From Chryseobacterium sp. CH21 (GTDB lineage: Bacteria > Bacteroidota > Bacteroidia > Flavobacteriales > Weeksellaceae), in contig NZ_QICI01000013.1 of assembly GCF_004119445.1 (NCBI RefSeq), forward strand, positions 62,001 through 126,000: a stretch of 64,000 nt of DNA, given 5' to 3'. Below the pieces are notes generated by a model, which ran no database searches, had not been told where the DNA came from, and saw nothing but the letters and a program-made list of their open reading frames with translations. Positions 17,852 through 26,501 of the stretch are shown here, in pieces. Each line of letters starts with the position of its first letter. The stretch's first letter is position 1. Made by a program: the position numbers and the translations under genes.

Positions 17852-20800
17852 TTAAAAAGTATAGTTCACACTCAGGCTGAACATTCTTCCGCTGTACGCC
17901 CGAAACATGATCTTATCTATATTTTTATCGTACTTGTCTGTAGCTCCCGGAAGAAGATCCCAAGCCTCTCTTTCCGTTCCTACATTACTTCCGCCTCCGT
18001 TTTTTGCAGCCAGATAAGAATTGAAGTTGTTATAATACTCCTTTACTCTGTTGAAGAGGTTTCTCACATTAAACTTCACTTCAAAATTTCTGTTTCGAAG
18101 GAATTTATATGAGATCTGAGCATCTGCTACTGCATAAGGACGCTGGATTTCCTCTCCTTTGTAAGCATATCCTACCGTGATGTATTGGTCTCCTTTTGCG
18201 TTATACAAAAAGCTCATCCCGAAACGGTTTCCATCATAGACCAGTCCAAGATTGTAGGCGTAAGGAGTCTGTCCGTACAGTGGACGTTTTACTTCATAGG
18301 TATCATCATTATCACCCGTTTTATACAGGTCTTTAAAAGCCACTACTTTGGTATGGTTATAGGTAAAGTTTCCGCTTATGAAAAGCTTTTCAAGAAAAGT
18401 TCCGTCAGCGATAAAACCTAAACTTTTTCTTACTTCTGCTTCCACCCCAATCAGCTTTGCATTTTTTGAATTTCCGTTGTATAAGAAAAGATTTCCTTCA
18501 CTTGAAATATGCCCTTCGCGTTCAATAGGTCTGTCAATATTTTTGTAGTATAGTCCCGCAGAAAATATTTCTCCGAGTCCTGGAAACCATTCAAACTTGA
18601 AATCATAATTATTGATCACCGATGAACTTAATTCTGTATTGTAAATCAATCCATTGGCAATAGGGTCGAAATAAGGAAGTCCTGTTCTTTCATTAAACTG
18701 AGGGCGGATGACAGATTTGTTATAAGCAAGCCTCAGGTTAATTTTATTGGTTGGGCTGTACGTAAAATTTACGGAAGGCATCCACTGCCAAGGTTTATCA
18801 TCTATAGCTGCTCTCATGATGTATTTGGAATCGGTAGGATCCAGCTGTTGGGAAATCATGTCGTACTTAAAATATTCTGCACGGAGTCCCCAGACTAATC
18901 TTAATTTCTTCCAACGGTTGTCAAACATTACAAAAACTGCGTGCTGATTCACTTCCCCTTCATACTTATCATTTTTATACAATCCTCTGGTTTCCCAACC
19001 AATACCACCCGGAACATAATGGGAACCATCAAACCAGTCAGCAAGTGAACCATACATCGTCAAATAATTCTTCTCGCTATTCGGAACGTTCCGGTTTTCG
19101 TCAACACGAAGAAAAAACTTCTGCTGTTGGTTGGTATTGTTTTTTATAGCTCCTGCATATCCGGTTTTGATGGTGTTTTTAAAACTTCCAGCGTCCATAT
19201 CCCATTTCACAGAAGCACCATAATTGTAATCTGTTTCTTTATTCTCAATATATCCTCTGTAGAAGTCTGCTCCAGAGTTGTAGATCTTATGAAAAGTTAG
19301 AATTTCACTTCCGATAAAATCATATCGGGTAATATACTGCGTGTAATCTTTAGTATCGGAAGCCACTCCTGTACGGGCTGCAAACCAGCTTACTTCTGCA
19401 TTTCCTATTTTATGATTTCCCTCTAATTTATTTTGTAAAAGGGTTTGAAAAATCGGGTAATTGGTATTATCAGTATAAGGTCTGTCTAAATTTTTGATCT
19501 GAGCAGGATCATTATTAGGAACGACTCCATTGTAGAAATAATTATAGGCTAGTTCTGCATTGGCTGCCATTCCACTTCCCGTTGAGTATTCATTCCAACC
19601 TGTTACTCTTGTTAGTGTATTATCAAAAATATGGGTATAGGAATTACGGAATGAGATTCTGTTTTTTCCAAACTGAAATCCGAAATTCAACATCCCAGCC
19701 AGCGTAGAATTATAATTGTAAGAAGCTCCGCTGTTTTTGAAATTATAGAATGGAATCTGTCCGTTCGCATCCGGCATTCCTGTGGTATCCAGCCAGTTTC
19801 CTCTTCCTGTATGGTCAATATCCAGTTTATTCTGTTCATTTCTGATAACAAATGCTCCGGCAAATCCCCATTTATTATTGTTTTTAAGGGCATAAGTTCT
19901 TCCCAATGCCAGCTGTATATTAGATCCCATGTCACCTCTTGTTTTATAGGTGCTGAAATTGTCATTGGTAAACTGTTTTGATTGTTCAAAAAACCTTGGA
20001 TCTGTCCAGTTCATCGCTTCCAGTCCTTTGGGAAAATCCCTCGTTCCATCATCATATCCGAAATAATCATACTTTCCTCGCTTACGGGTCAGGAATTCTT
20101 TGAATGCCGACTGATCATTATAAGAAGTTCCCATCGTTACCGTTGTAAAGTTTTCATTGGGAATATCTTTCGTTCTCACTTCCACATATCCTCCTGCAAA
20201 GCTGGCATTCATATCAGGTGTTGCAGACTTGCTTACCACCACACTTTCTACCATGGCTGTAGGAATAATATCAAATGAAAAATTCTGATTATAAGCTTCC
20301 GTACTAGGCAGGTTGATACCATCCATAGCTGCAGTGTTCCAACGTTCTCCCATGGATCTTACGACCACATATTTATTATCAATCGTGGTGATTCCTGTTA
20401 CTCTTTTCAGTGTTCCTCCCACATCGCTGTCGGGAGTTTTGGAAATCTGTTCCGCTGAAATACCATCACTCATCTGGGCTGCTTTCTTCTGCTGGGCAAG
20501 AAGTCCTGCTTGTGTATCTGCTTTACGGGCAGCGGTAATCACCACTTCTTTGATGTCTGTAATTTTGTCCGAAGCCTTGTTTAAAGCAAATGAAACAGAA
20601 CTGGTTTCTTTGTTGGTCACAGATAGTTTTTCAACCCTCAGCGTATTGTATTTGGGAGCTTTTATTGTCAGGTTATAAGTTCCTGAAGGAAGATCTACCG
20701 TAAAATCTCCATTATTATCTGTTATGACGGTTTTCTGAGCGATATTCACTTCTGCTCCGATAATGGGATTTCCCACCTCATCCACTATTTTACCGGAAAT

Positions 20801-21139
20801 ACGTCCGTTTCCCGGTACTGAAATATTTGAGCTTTCATATTTTATCGAAATAAGATCACCATGCAGACGGTATATCACGGGAAGTCCATTGGTAATATCC
20901 TTCAGACAGTTGTTCACTGAAGTATTTTCACATTTCACTCCTTTTACCTTCAGCTCTTTAATATCTACCTTGGAATAAGCCAGTCTCATTCCTGTTTTTC
21001 CGGCAAATTCTTCTAAAACTTCAATCAACGGTCTGTTGGCAGGTACAGAAAATGTCACTTTCTGCACCAGCTCCTGAGCTTCTGCGGCTACAGTAAAAAA
21101 TAAGGCTGCTATGGTAATCCCACATTTCAAACTTTTCAT
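17852..21139 (-). CDS. FecA-like TonB-dependent receptor with STN signalling domain
   Basis: A 1095-residue outer-membrane receptor. After a signal peptide ending AEAQ comes a secretin/TonB short N-terminal (STN) domain (FSVPANRPLIEVLEEFAGKTG, about 30-110). A carboxypeptidase-regulatory-like domain follows (GRISGKIVDEVGNPIIGAEV), then the plug (QISKTPDSDVGGTLKRVTGI, about 230) and a barrel ending FSLSVNYTF. The STN domain is the part that contacts a FecR anti-sigma protein. The fecR gene lies 52 bp upstream after frame restoration, and an ECF sigma gene diverges from it, so this is a self-inducing uptake system. The ligand is unknown; the lipoprotein/T9SS/peptidase genes downstream suggest a protein or peptide-bound nutrient rather than a siderophore (inference). 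Confidence 0.93.
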   Translation of the reverse strand: MKSLKCGITIAALFFTVAAEAQELVQKVTFSVPANRPLIEVLEEFAGKTGMRLAYSKVDIKELKVKGVKCENTSVNNCLKDITNGLPVIYRLHGDLISIKYESSNISVPGNGRISGKIVDEVGNPIIGAEVNIAQKTVITDNNGDFTVDLPSGTYNLTIKAPKYNTLRVEKLSVTNKETSSVSFALNKASDKITDIKEVVITAARKADTQAGLLAQQKKAAQMSDGISAEQISKTPDSDVGGTLKRVTGITTIDNKYVVVRSMGERWNTAAMDGINLPSTEAYNQNFSFDIIPTAMVESVVVSKSATPDMNASFAGGYVEVRTKDIPNENFTTVTMGTSYNDQSAFKEFLTRKRGKYDYFGYDDGTRDFPKGLEAMNWTDPRFFEQSKQFTNDNFSTYKTRGDMGSNIQLALGRTYALKNNNKWGFAGAFVIRNEQNKLDIDHTGRGNWLDTTGMPDANGQIPFYNFKNSGASYNYNSTLAGMLNFGFQFGKNRISFRNSYTHIFDNTLTRVTGWNEYSTGSGMAANAELAYNYFYNGVVPNNDPAQIKNLDRPYTDNTNYPIFQTLLQNKLEGNHKIGNAEVSWFAARTGVASDTKDYTQYITRYDFIGSEILTFHKIYNSGADFYRGYIENKETDYNYGASVKWDMDAGSFKNTIKTGYAGAIKNNTNQQQKFFLRVDENRNVPNSEKNYLTMYGSLADWFDGSHYVPGGIGWETRGLYKNDKYEGEVNQHAVFVMFDNRWKKLRLVWGLRAEYFKYDMISQQLDPTDSKYIMRAAIDDKPWQWMPSVNFTYSPTNKINLRLAYNKSVIRPQFNERTGLPYFDPIANGLIYNTELSSSVINNYDFKFEWFPGLGEIFSAGLYYKNIDRPIEREGHISSEGNLFLYNGNSKNAKLIGVEAEVRKSLGFIADGTFLEKLFISGNFTYNHTKVVAFKDLYKTGDNDDTYEVKRPLYGQTPYAYNLGLVYDGNRFGMSFLYNAKGDQYITVGYAYKGEEIQRPYAVADAQISYKFLRNRNFEVKFNVRNLFNRVKEYYNNFNSYLAAKNGGGSNVGTEREAWDLLPGATDKYDKNIDKIMFRAYSGRMFSLSVNYTF

Positions 21140-21190
21140 ACTTAATAGTGTTCTCTTGATTATGATTATTTAATTTTTTTGAATAATGAT

Positions 21191-22148
21191 TTATTTCTTA
21201 AGGATATAGGTGTTTTCTTTTTTTGTACTTCCAGTCCCAGGATGAAGGCCAAGGATTCAATATTTTCAGCGACAGTTCCTCCGGTAAAATCTGCCGTTAT
21301 TTTTTGTCTTCGGCTTCTTTAGGATATAAAACTTTGGTGTTGTAACTGCTTTCCAAAACTGCTACGACTTCTTTTAGAGGGACATCGTTAAAGCTTAAAG
21401 ACAATATTGCAGGAACTTTGTTTGTTGAATTTTTTACTGGTTTTATTGAAACAATTGCTGTAGTATGAGCAATCCCGAAATTCGTCCACTTCTGATTCGG
21501 TGTAAGGAAAGAAACCGGAACTCCCGGAGATGATACTGCTACCTTCCCTTCATAAAGATCAACCGCTTTTTTCTTCCCAGATTGTGAGATTTTAAATACT
21601 GTTCCCAATACCTTCGTACTGAAACCATCCGCACGAACAATGAAAGGATGTATTTTTGATTTTGCCACAGAGAAAATTGCATCTCCTTTTAAATCCACCA
21701 CTCTTGTAGAAGCAGGAAAAGATTTTGCAACAGTCAGTTCAGCACCTGGCAAAAGGGTAACCACAGATCCGTCTTCAAGATGAATAATGCGGTTTTCAGA
21801 TTTTGCAAGATAGATATCTGGTTGAATGAACATCGTGTAGGTAAAGATGCTTCCCAACGACAACAACAGAATAATAACTGCGGCAATTTTATAGGCATGA
21901 GTTTTAAAACTTTTTGCAGACTCTATATCTCTTTGAGGAAAATAATGTTCCAGTCCGGATAATATCTTTTCTTTGGATTCTTTAAGATGAACAATATCCA
22001 GATCTTTTTCTGCAAAAGTCTTCCATTGTTTTAACAATTCATTTTCCTTTTCAGAAATGTTATCTTCCGAAACTTCCCGTTCCCAAAGTCTGAAAACAAA
22101 GGCTTCAATATTTTTATAGGTTAAGCGTTTTTTCATAGAATCTTTCAT
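21191..22148 (-). CDS. FecR family anti-sigma factor (two frame breaks near C-terminus)
   Basis: An anti-sigma regulator of about 319 residues when restored. Residues 1-85 are cytoplasmic, a single membrane span lies near 86-108 (IAAVIILLLSLGSIFTYTMF), and the periplasmic FecR domain follows (ENRIIHLEDGSVVTLLPGAELTV...GDAIFSV...GTVFKI). As given, the frame stops at 21297 within DUF4974. One extra base at 21300-21305 yields ITADFTGGTVAENIESLAFILGLEVQ, and another at 21218-21224 yields KKENTYILKK then stop at 21191, the usual end of this family. Start 22148 is chosen over GTG 22157. It should hold the divergent ECF sigma factor until the receptor signals. Confidence 0.87.
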
Positions 22149-22360
22149 CGTATTCACAGATACTTCTATCTATAAGACTTTGAAAATGAAAAACTTCCCC
22201 AGGGCATTCTTAATATTATATTCACATTAAGACCAAATTGTTAATAATTTTCGTTGTTTTTCACATTTACTACACATTAACACCTAATTTCACCCTACTT
22301 TTTCAGAAATATTTAATCTTACCATACCCAAAGTTCACAAAAAGTTAATTTTCCTTTAGG

Positions 22361-22368
22361 TAATTTTG
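22361..22368 (+). promoter_or_regulatory. Promoter -7 box of the ECF sigma gene
   Basis: TAATTTTG matches TAnnTTTG and ends only 10 bp before the ATG at 22379, implying a very short or leaderless mRNA. Confidence 0.5.
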
Positions 22369-22378
22369 TGACAACAAT

Positions 22379-23005
22379 ATGAGCGCAACCGACTATACAT
22401 TATTAAGGAAAATAAAATCAGGCGATCGCCCTGCATTTATGCTGCTGTATGACCGATACTGGGATAGTTTATATCGCTTTGTTTTTGTGCGGACAAGGGA
22501 TAAAGAAGTCTCTGAGGAAATTCTTCAGAACCTATGGATGAAGATTCTTGAGAATACAGACCTTATACAGACCGATGATACTGAAAGTGCCAAAGGCTAC
22601 CTTCTCCGCCATCTTCATTACCGGATTATTGATTTTTATAACAGCTACAAAAAAACACCTCCTACGCTGAGCATTGATGAGTTTGATATTCCGAATGAAA
22701 TTGAGATCGCAGATTCAGACTATTTTGAAATCCTTGAGGAAAATGAGATCAGTACTTTATTATCCATGATTGATGAGGTGGTTTCCCAACTTCCTTCCAC
22801 GGAACAGCAGGTGTACGATATGAGAATCCGGAAAAATAGGTCTGTGAATGAAACCGCAGAAGCACTGGGCATCAGCAACAAAACAGTAAGTAATAAATTG
22901 AGCAAAGCTTTGGGAGAAATCCGTGAACAACTGAATCCGGAGTATCAGTCGTCTAAAAAACTGGTCTCTATTCTATTGTTGATGGAGGTTTTGACGAGGT
23001 ATTGA
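22379..23005 (+). CDS. RNA polymerase sigma-70 factor, ECF (FecI-like)
   Basis: A 208-residue ECF sigma factor. Region 2 is DRPAFMLLYDRYWDSLYRFVFVRTRDKEVSEEILQNLWMKI (about 17-57), and region 4 is LPSTEQQVYDMRIRKNRSVNETAEALGISNKTVSNKLSKALGEIREQL (about 140-187). It belongs to the Bacteroidetes group that works with FecR and TonB receptors. Unlike the usual sigma-fecR-receptor order on one strand, it diverges from fecR, with 230 bp between the starts, so both promoters share a control region. Probable target: the fecR-receptor operon. Confidence 0.92.
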   Translation: MSATDYTLLRKIKSGDRPAFMLLYDRYWDSLYRFVFVRTRDKEVSEEILQNLWMKILENTDLIQTDDTESAKGYLLRHLHYRIIDFYNSYKKTPPTLSIDEFDIPNEIEIADSDYFEILEENEISTLLSMIDEVVSQLPSTEQQVYDMRIRKNRSVNETAEALGISNKTVSNKLSKALGEIREQLNPEYQSSKKLVSILLLMEVLTRY

Positions 23006-23019
23006 GATGCGGGGTACGG

Positions 23020-23284
23020 GTTGTGTCAATGGTCAATTTGCTGCGCAGTCAATCGTCAATTTTTACGACCATTAATAAAATTCACAGCAAAGCGGATTGA
23101 CCACTCACGTTCATAATTATTCGTCAATGGTCAGTTTGCTTCGCAGTCAATTGTGAATAATTAATTGCTGATTAGAAATACCTGCATCCATAAACGAATC
23201 AGTTACCTGTAACCTCAAATCACGCAACCCGAACCCCGAATCTACAAAAGTTCACAGCGAAGCGGATTCACTACTCACTATTCA
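23020..23284. repeat. Noncoding repeat cluster with GCAAAGCGGATT/CGCAGTCAAT units
   Basis: Two direct copies of GTCAATGGTCA(A/G)TTTGCT(G/T)CGCAGTCAAT (about 23025 and 23112) alternate with two copies of TTCACAGC(A/G)AAGCGGATT (about 23081 and 23251), each followed by short CACTAC/CACTCAC runs. The two unit types are partly inverted relative to each other, as in REP-like elements. It fills the gap between the sigma gene and the HAD gene. No ORF is present. Confidence 0.6.
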
Positions 23285-23931
23285 CTATTCACCAAATACG
23301 GCTGGAAAATCTGTATTAAAATCTAAAATTTTAAAATCGGCAAGGTTTGAATGGATGCTTTCATCATTATTGGTGAAAATGATGGTCTGCATTCCGGCTT
23401 CTTTTGCTGCTTTTAATCCTGAATGACTGTCTTCAATAGCAATACAGTGCTCAGGAGAAACACCCAGATTTTTTGCAGACGTAAGGTACACCGCCGGATG
23501 AGGTTTCCCTGAGTTTCAAACTCTGATGAATGAACGGTATCAAACAGTTCACGAACCTGAAGCTTTTCAAGAACAATATGAGCCACACGCAAGGGAGCAT
23601 TGGTAGCCAATCCTATTTTATACTCTTTATTTTTAAGATTTTGAATAAATTCCTGTACACCAGACATGGTACAATCTTGATTTTGAATCATTTCGATCAC
23701 TCTTGTAACCACTTTATTTTCTAAGGCAGAACTGTCAAAATTTTCCCATGGAAATCTTTCATACCAGAATTCTGTAACTTCCTGAGTGGTCATATATTTG
23801 GTTTGTGCCGCCAGTTCATCCGTAACCTGTACACCATAGGATGAAAATACATCCAATTCTGCCTGCGTCCAGAATTTTTCGGAGTCTATCAGAACACCGT
23901 CCATGTCAAATATTACTGCTTGTAAAGCCAT
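23285..23931 (-). pseudogene. hxpB: HAD-IA hydrolase, HxpB-like sugar-phosphatase (frameshifted)
   Basis: A HAD phosphatase split over two frames. From ATG 23931 the first part has the nucleophile motif VIFDMDGVLIDSE (residues 6-18), the cap region and motif II (IGLATNAP). It runs to SSEFETQG and then derails. The second frame continues HPAVYLTSAKNLGVSPEHCIAIEDSHSGLKAAKEAG with motif IV to a stop at 23285. One extra base in the run at 23504-23506 joins them as GKPHPAVY, giving 215 residues, the normal length of hexitol/2-deoxyglucose-6-phosphate phosphatases. It starts before the end of the upstream sufR-like region and is likely in one operon with it. Probably intact in the real genome. Confidence 0.82.
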
Positions 23932-23959
23932 TTTCTGAATGATAAAAATGATTGATGAA

Positions 23960-24580
23960 TTATTGGCTGATTTTATAAACACAGCGCTGTCCTCCGGAAA
24001 TGATATGATCTATTCTTTCTACTTTGTAATCCTTCCCTATCAAAGACCGAAAATTGGATAATTCCGCACGGCAAAACCCTTGGCATTCGGTTGCAGCAGC
24101 ACATATCGGGCAATGGTTTTCAATCAGAAAATAGTCTTGATCTTCTTTTTTCCATTCCGCCATATACCCTTCATCACTACGGATTTTTGCAAGGGATTCA
24201 AGGCGTTGTTCAAGAGATTTTGTTTTGGAAAGTATTTTTTCATATCGATCATGAGTATTCTTTTCACGATCACTGATCAATAAGTCTAAAGCATTTTCAC
24301 CCAAAAGATTTTTCACTGATTTCAAGATCTGAACCGTCACATCTGCATGGGTATCCGGAAATTGAGCCAATCCTTTTTCAGTAAGAACATAGTAAGTAGA
24401 TGGACGGCCTACTCCTTCGCTCTTCACTGAAGACCGAATCAATCCTTCCTGCGCAAGATTCAGTAAATGCTTTCTTGCTCCTTCTTTGGTAATCGACAGT
24501 TCTTCAGCAATAAGAAGGGATGTAGCTTCACCTCTCATCTTTAAAAACATAAGAATACGATCTGCAGCCAGTTTCTTCAT
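23960..24580 (-). CDS. sufR: SufR-like iron-sulfur sensing transcriptional repressor
   Basis: A 206-residue regulator. The N-terminal winged helix (about 1-70) includes SLLIAEELSITKEGARKHLLNL and the wing EGVGRPSTYYVLTEKG. The C-terminal part has Cys157, Cys160, Cys166, Cys170 and Cys200 in the context ENHCPIC...GFCRAEL and VERIDHIISGGQRCVYKI. This matches SufR, where three of four conserved cysteines, the first pair spaced C-x12-C (here 157 and 170), hold a [4Fe-4S] cluster and the holo-protein represses Fe-S genes. Here it diverges from a dismutase/ferredoxin operon, and both promoters carry SufR-type sites. The family call rests on the motif and these operators; target control is inferred. 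Confidence 0.85.
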   Translation of the reverse strand: MKKLAADRILMFLKMRGEATSLLIAEELSITKEGARKHLLNLAQEGLIRSSVKSEGVGRPSTYYVLTEKGLAQFPDTHADVTVQILKSVKNLLGENALDLLISDREKNTHDRYEKILSKTKSLEQRLESLAKIRSDEGYMAEWKKEDQDYFLIENHCPICAAATECQGFCRAELSNFRSLIGKDYKVERIDHIISGGQRCVYKISQ

Positions 24581-24584
24581 TAGA

Positions 24585-24604
24585 CAATATTTAGGTTGTT
24601 TTAT
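24585..24604. promoter_or_regulatory. SufR-type operator, copy 2 (autoregulatory)
   Basis: CAAT-N6-GTTG followed by TTTTAT: one mismatch to CAAC-N6-GTTG, and the right half GTTGTTTTAT is identical over 10 bases to the right half of the site at 24700-24725. It begins 4 bp upstream of the sufR-like start codon, so binding would block its own transcription. Confidence 0.6.
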
Positions 24605-24699
24605 TTTCCAACAACAAATATAGTCATTTTCTATAATCTTATAAAACTAAGCTTAAACAAAACATTTACAGCACATTATTTGTTTAAATTGTAGAATAC

Positions 24700-24725
24700 A
24701 TAAAACAACCAAAAAGTTGTTTTAT
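24700..24725. promoter_or_regulatory. SufR-type operator, copy 1 (perfect CAAC-N6-GTTG)
   Basis: ATAAAACAAC-CAAAAA-GTTGTTTTAT is a perfect 10-6-10 inverted repeat whose core is exactly CAAC-N6-GTTG, the operator described for cyanobacterial SufR. It lies about 14 bp upstream of the -7 box TACCTTTG (24739-24746) of the dismutase operon, covering the -33 region, a classical repressor position. Confidence 0.75.
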
Positions 24726-24738
24726 TGAAATATATTTC

Positions 24739-24746
24739 TACCTTTG
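24739..24746 (+). promoter_or_regulatory. Promoter -7 box of the superoxide dismutase operon
   Basis: TACCTTTG matches TAnnTTTG; a TTG at 24717-24719, inside the SufR-type palindrome, is suitably placed as the -33 element. Confidence 0.65.
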
Positions 24747-24774
24747 TTACACATTAATCAAAAAAATAAAGACG

Positions 24775-25401
24775 ATGAACCCATTTACATTACCACAGTT
24801 ACCTTATGCTTATGATGCTTTGGCACCTTTTATAGATAAAGAAACCATGACGATTCACCATCAGAAACATCACCAGGCTTATGTAGATAATCTGAATGCA
24901 GCTTTGGCACAAACCGATGAAGTCAATCCAGATCTGGATTCCTTACTGCAAAGAATCAGTGAATACAGCCCTTCTGTAAGAAATAATGGCGGTGGACATT
25001 ATAATCATTCTTTATTCTGGGAAATTCTTTCATCTCAGCCTAAACTTACCCCTGAAGGAATGCTTCATGATGATATCACAGCCACTTTCGGAAGCCTTGA
25101 TGATCTTAAATCAGAAATGAAAAAAACAGGTTTATCTCAGTTCGGTTCCGGATGGGTATGGCTTTTTGTGAAGTTCAACGGATCCTTGGCAATCAGCTCT
25201 ACTCCTAATCAGGATAATCCGATGATGGATATTCTTTCCATGAACAGAGGTTTTCCAATTCTTGGAATAGACGTTTGGGAACATGCTTATTATCTGAATT
25301 ATCAGAATAAACGTGCAGATTATCTTGACGCTTTCTGGTCTGTTTTGGATTGGTCCGCTGTTGAAAGAAAATATGAAGAAGCTTTATCCAAAGTAAGATA
25401 A
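24775..25401 (+). CDS. sod: Superoxide dismutase (Fe/Mn family)
   Basis: A 208-residue Fe/Mn superoxide dismutase converting superoxide to O2 and H2O2 in the cytoplasm. Metal-ligand contexts are present: TMTIHHQKHHQAYVDNLN (His28), GGGHYNHSLFW (His78), and GIDVWEHAYYLNYQNKR (Asp and His). The metal cannot be fixed from sequence by eye. It is the first gene of a six-gene redox operon under a perfect SufR-type operator, suggesting expression when Fe-S clusters are damaged. The gap to the next gene is 24 bp. Confidence 0.95.
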   Translation: MNPFTLPQLPYAYDALAPFIDKETMTIHHQKHHQAYVDNLNAALAQTDEVNPDLDSLLQRISEYSPSVRNNGGGHYNHSLFWEILSSQPKLTPEGMLHDDITATFGSLDDLKSEMKKTGLSQFGSGWVWLFVKFNGSLAISSTPNQDNPMMDILSMNRGFPILGIDVWEHAYYLNYQNKRADYLDAFWSVLDWSAVERKYEEALSKVR

Positions 25402-25425
25402 TGAACCCCTGAATGTAAATAAACT

Positions 25426-25926
25426 ATGACTGAGGAAAATTTTATCAATAAAGCAAAGGCTTCAGGCATTATTGCCCTTGACCTTTCAGACTACAAACCG
25501 ACTACGGAAATTGTAGAACTGGATATCAAAGATCATCTTTTCATGGGAATGATTGTGAAGGAGAAAGAGTTTAAAGAATCAATTGCTGCGGTGGATTTTT
25601 CTGTATACAATGAAAAAGCAGTAGGGATCATCTGTTCTACGGATGCCATCATCCCTCCCTGGGCCTATATGCTGATTATGGAAAAATTATCTCCTTATGC
25701 TTCCTATGCTGATTTAAACAATGCAGAAAATATTCTGCTCGACCTTTGGAAACGCCGTCTCATCTATGCAGACCTGAAACATTACAGAAATCAGAAAGTA
25801 GTTGTTCGCGCAAGTACAAATCATGACCCTGCATTATACTTATTAGCCGCAGGATTATTGAAACCTCTGGTGAAAACACTAATGTATGGTGAGATAGGAT
25901 TACCCAAAGTAATTTTTAAACAATAA
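25426..25926 (+). CDS. DUF2480 family protein
   Basis: A 166-residue protein with the DUF2480 pattern: DLSDYKPTTEIVELDIKDHLF near the start, the invariant-looking CSTDAIIPPWAYMLI at about 66-80, and a C-terminal KVVVRASTNHDPALYLLAAGLLKPLVKTLMYGE. In Flavobacteriia, DUF2480 genes are often found beside SUF Fe-S assembly genes (my recollection of family context). Its place here between a dismutase and ferredoxin genes agrees with a role in Fe-S or redox homeostasis. Biochemical function unknown. Confidence 0.85.
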   Translation: MTEENFINKAKASGIIALDLSDYKPTTEIVELDIKDHLFMGMIVKEKEFKESIAAVDFSVYNEKAVGIICSTDAIIPPWAYMLIMEKLSPYASYADLNNAENILLDLWKRRLIYADLKHYRNQKVVVRASTNHDPALYLLAAGLLKPLVKTLMYGEIGLPKVIFKQ

Positions 25927-25930
25927 AAAA

Positions 25931-26500
25931 ATGAAAGCAATCATATTTAATGGATCACTGGAAAGAAGAACTTTATCTACTTCCGGCCTGATTTCAGATT
26001 ATTTTTCAGAGCGTCTGAAAATATTGGGAATTCACTCTGATATTTTTACCCTTGCTGATTCTGGTATCCCCTTATTCGATGTTACTCTGAATAAAACGCC
26101 TTTGGCAGTAGAACGTATGACTCAAATGTTCACAGATGCTGATTTGCACATCTGGCTGGCTCCTCTTTACCACGGAAGTATTCCGGGAGTGATGAAAAAC
26201 TGTCTGGACTGGCTTGAAGTAACCGCCAACAGGTATGAGCCTTATCTTACAGATAAAACAGTAGGCTTAGTATGCTGGGCAGATGGTCTGCAGGCAATGC
26301 AGGGAATCAATGCCATGGATTCTATTGCCAAATCATTGCGTGCGTGGCCATTGCCATTCAGTGTGCCTGTTCTCAGATCAGCATTATTTGCAGGTAACAA
26401 TTCAACTGAAATTTCGGATCTCTACTCCGGTAAGTTTGATAAGCTTATCAGCATTGCCACCTCTAAAAAAATAGAAAAAACGACTATAAACCATTCATAA
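25931..26500 (+). CDS. NAD(P)H-dependent FMN reductase family flavoprotein
   Basis: A 189-residue flavodoxin-fold protein. FNGSLERRTLSTSGLISDYF (about 5-24) is the phosphate-binding loop for FMN, and LAPLYHGSIPGVMKNCLDWLE (about 76-96) is the second flavin-contact segment of NADPH-dependent FMN/quinone/azo reductases. It lies 4 bp after DUF2480 and 1 bp before the ferredoxin reductase gene, so it is tightly co-translated. It probably supplies reduced flavin or reduces quinones during oxidative stress (inference). Confidence 0.88.
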   Translation: MKAIIFNGSLERRTLSTSGLISDYFSERLKILGIHSDIFTLADSGIPLFDVTLNKTPLAVERMTQMFTDADLHIWLAPLYHGSIPGVMKNCLDWLEVTANRYEPYLTDKTVGLVCWADGLQAMQGINAMDSIAKSLRAWPLPFSVPVLRSALFAGNNSTEISDLYSGKFDKLISIATSKKIEKTTINHS

Positions 26501-26501
26501 C

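Noticed and set aside
23020-23284. Repeated units could be taken for a CRISPR array
   Set aside because: Two different unit types alternate, units vary, spacing is irregular, and no cas genes are present.
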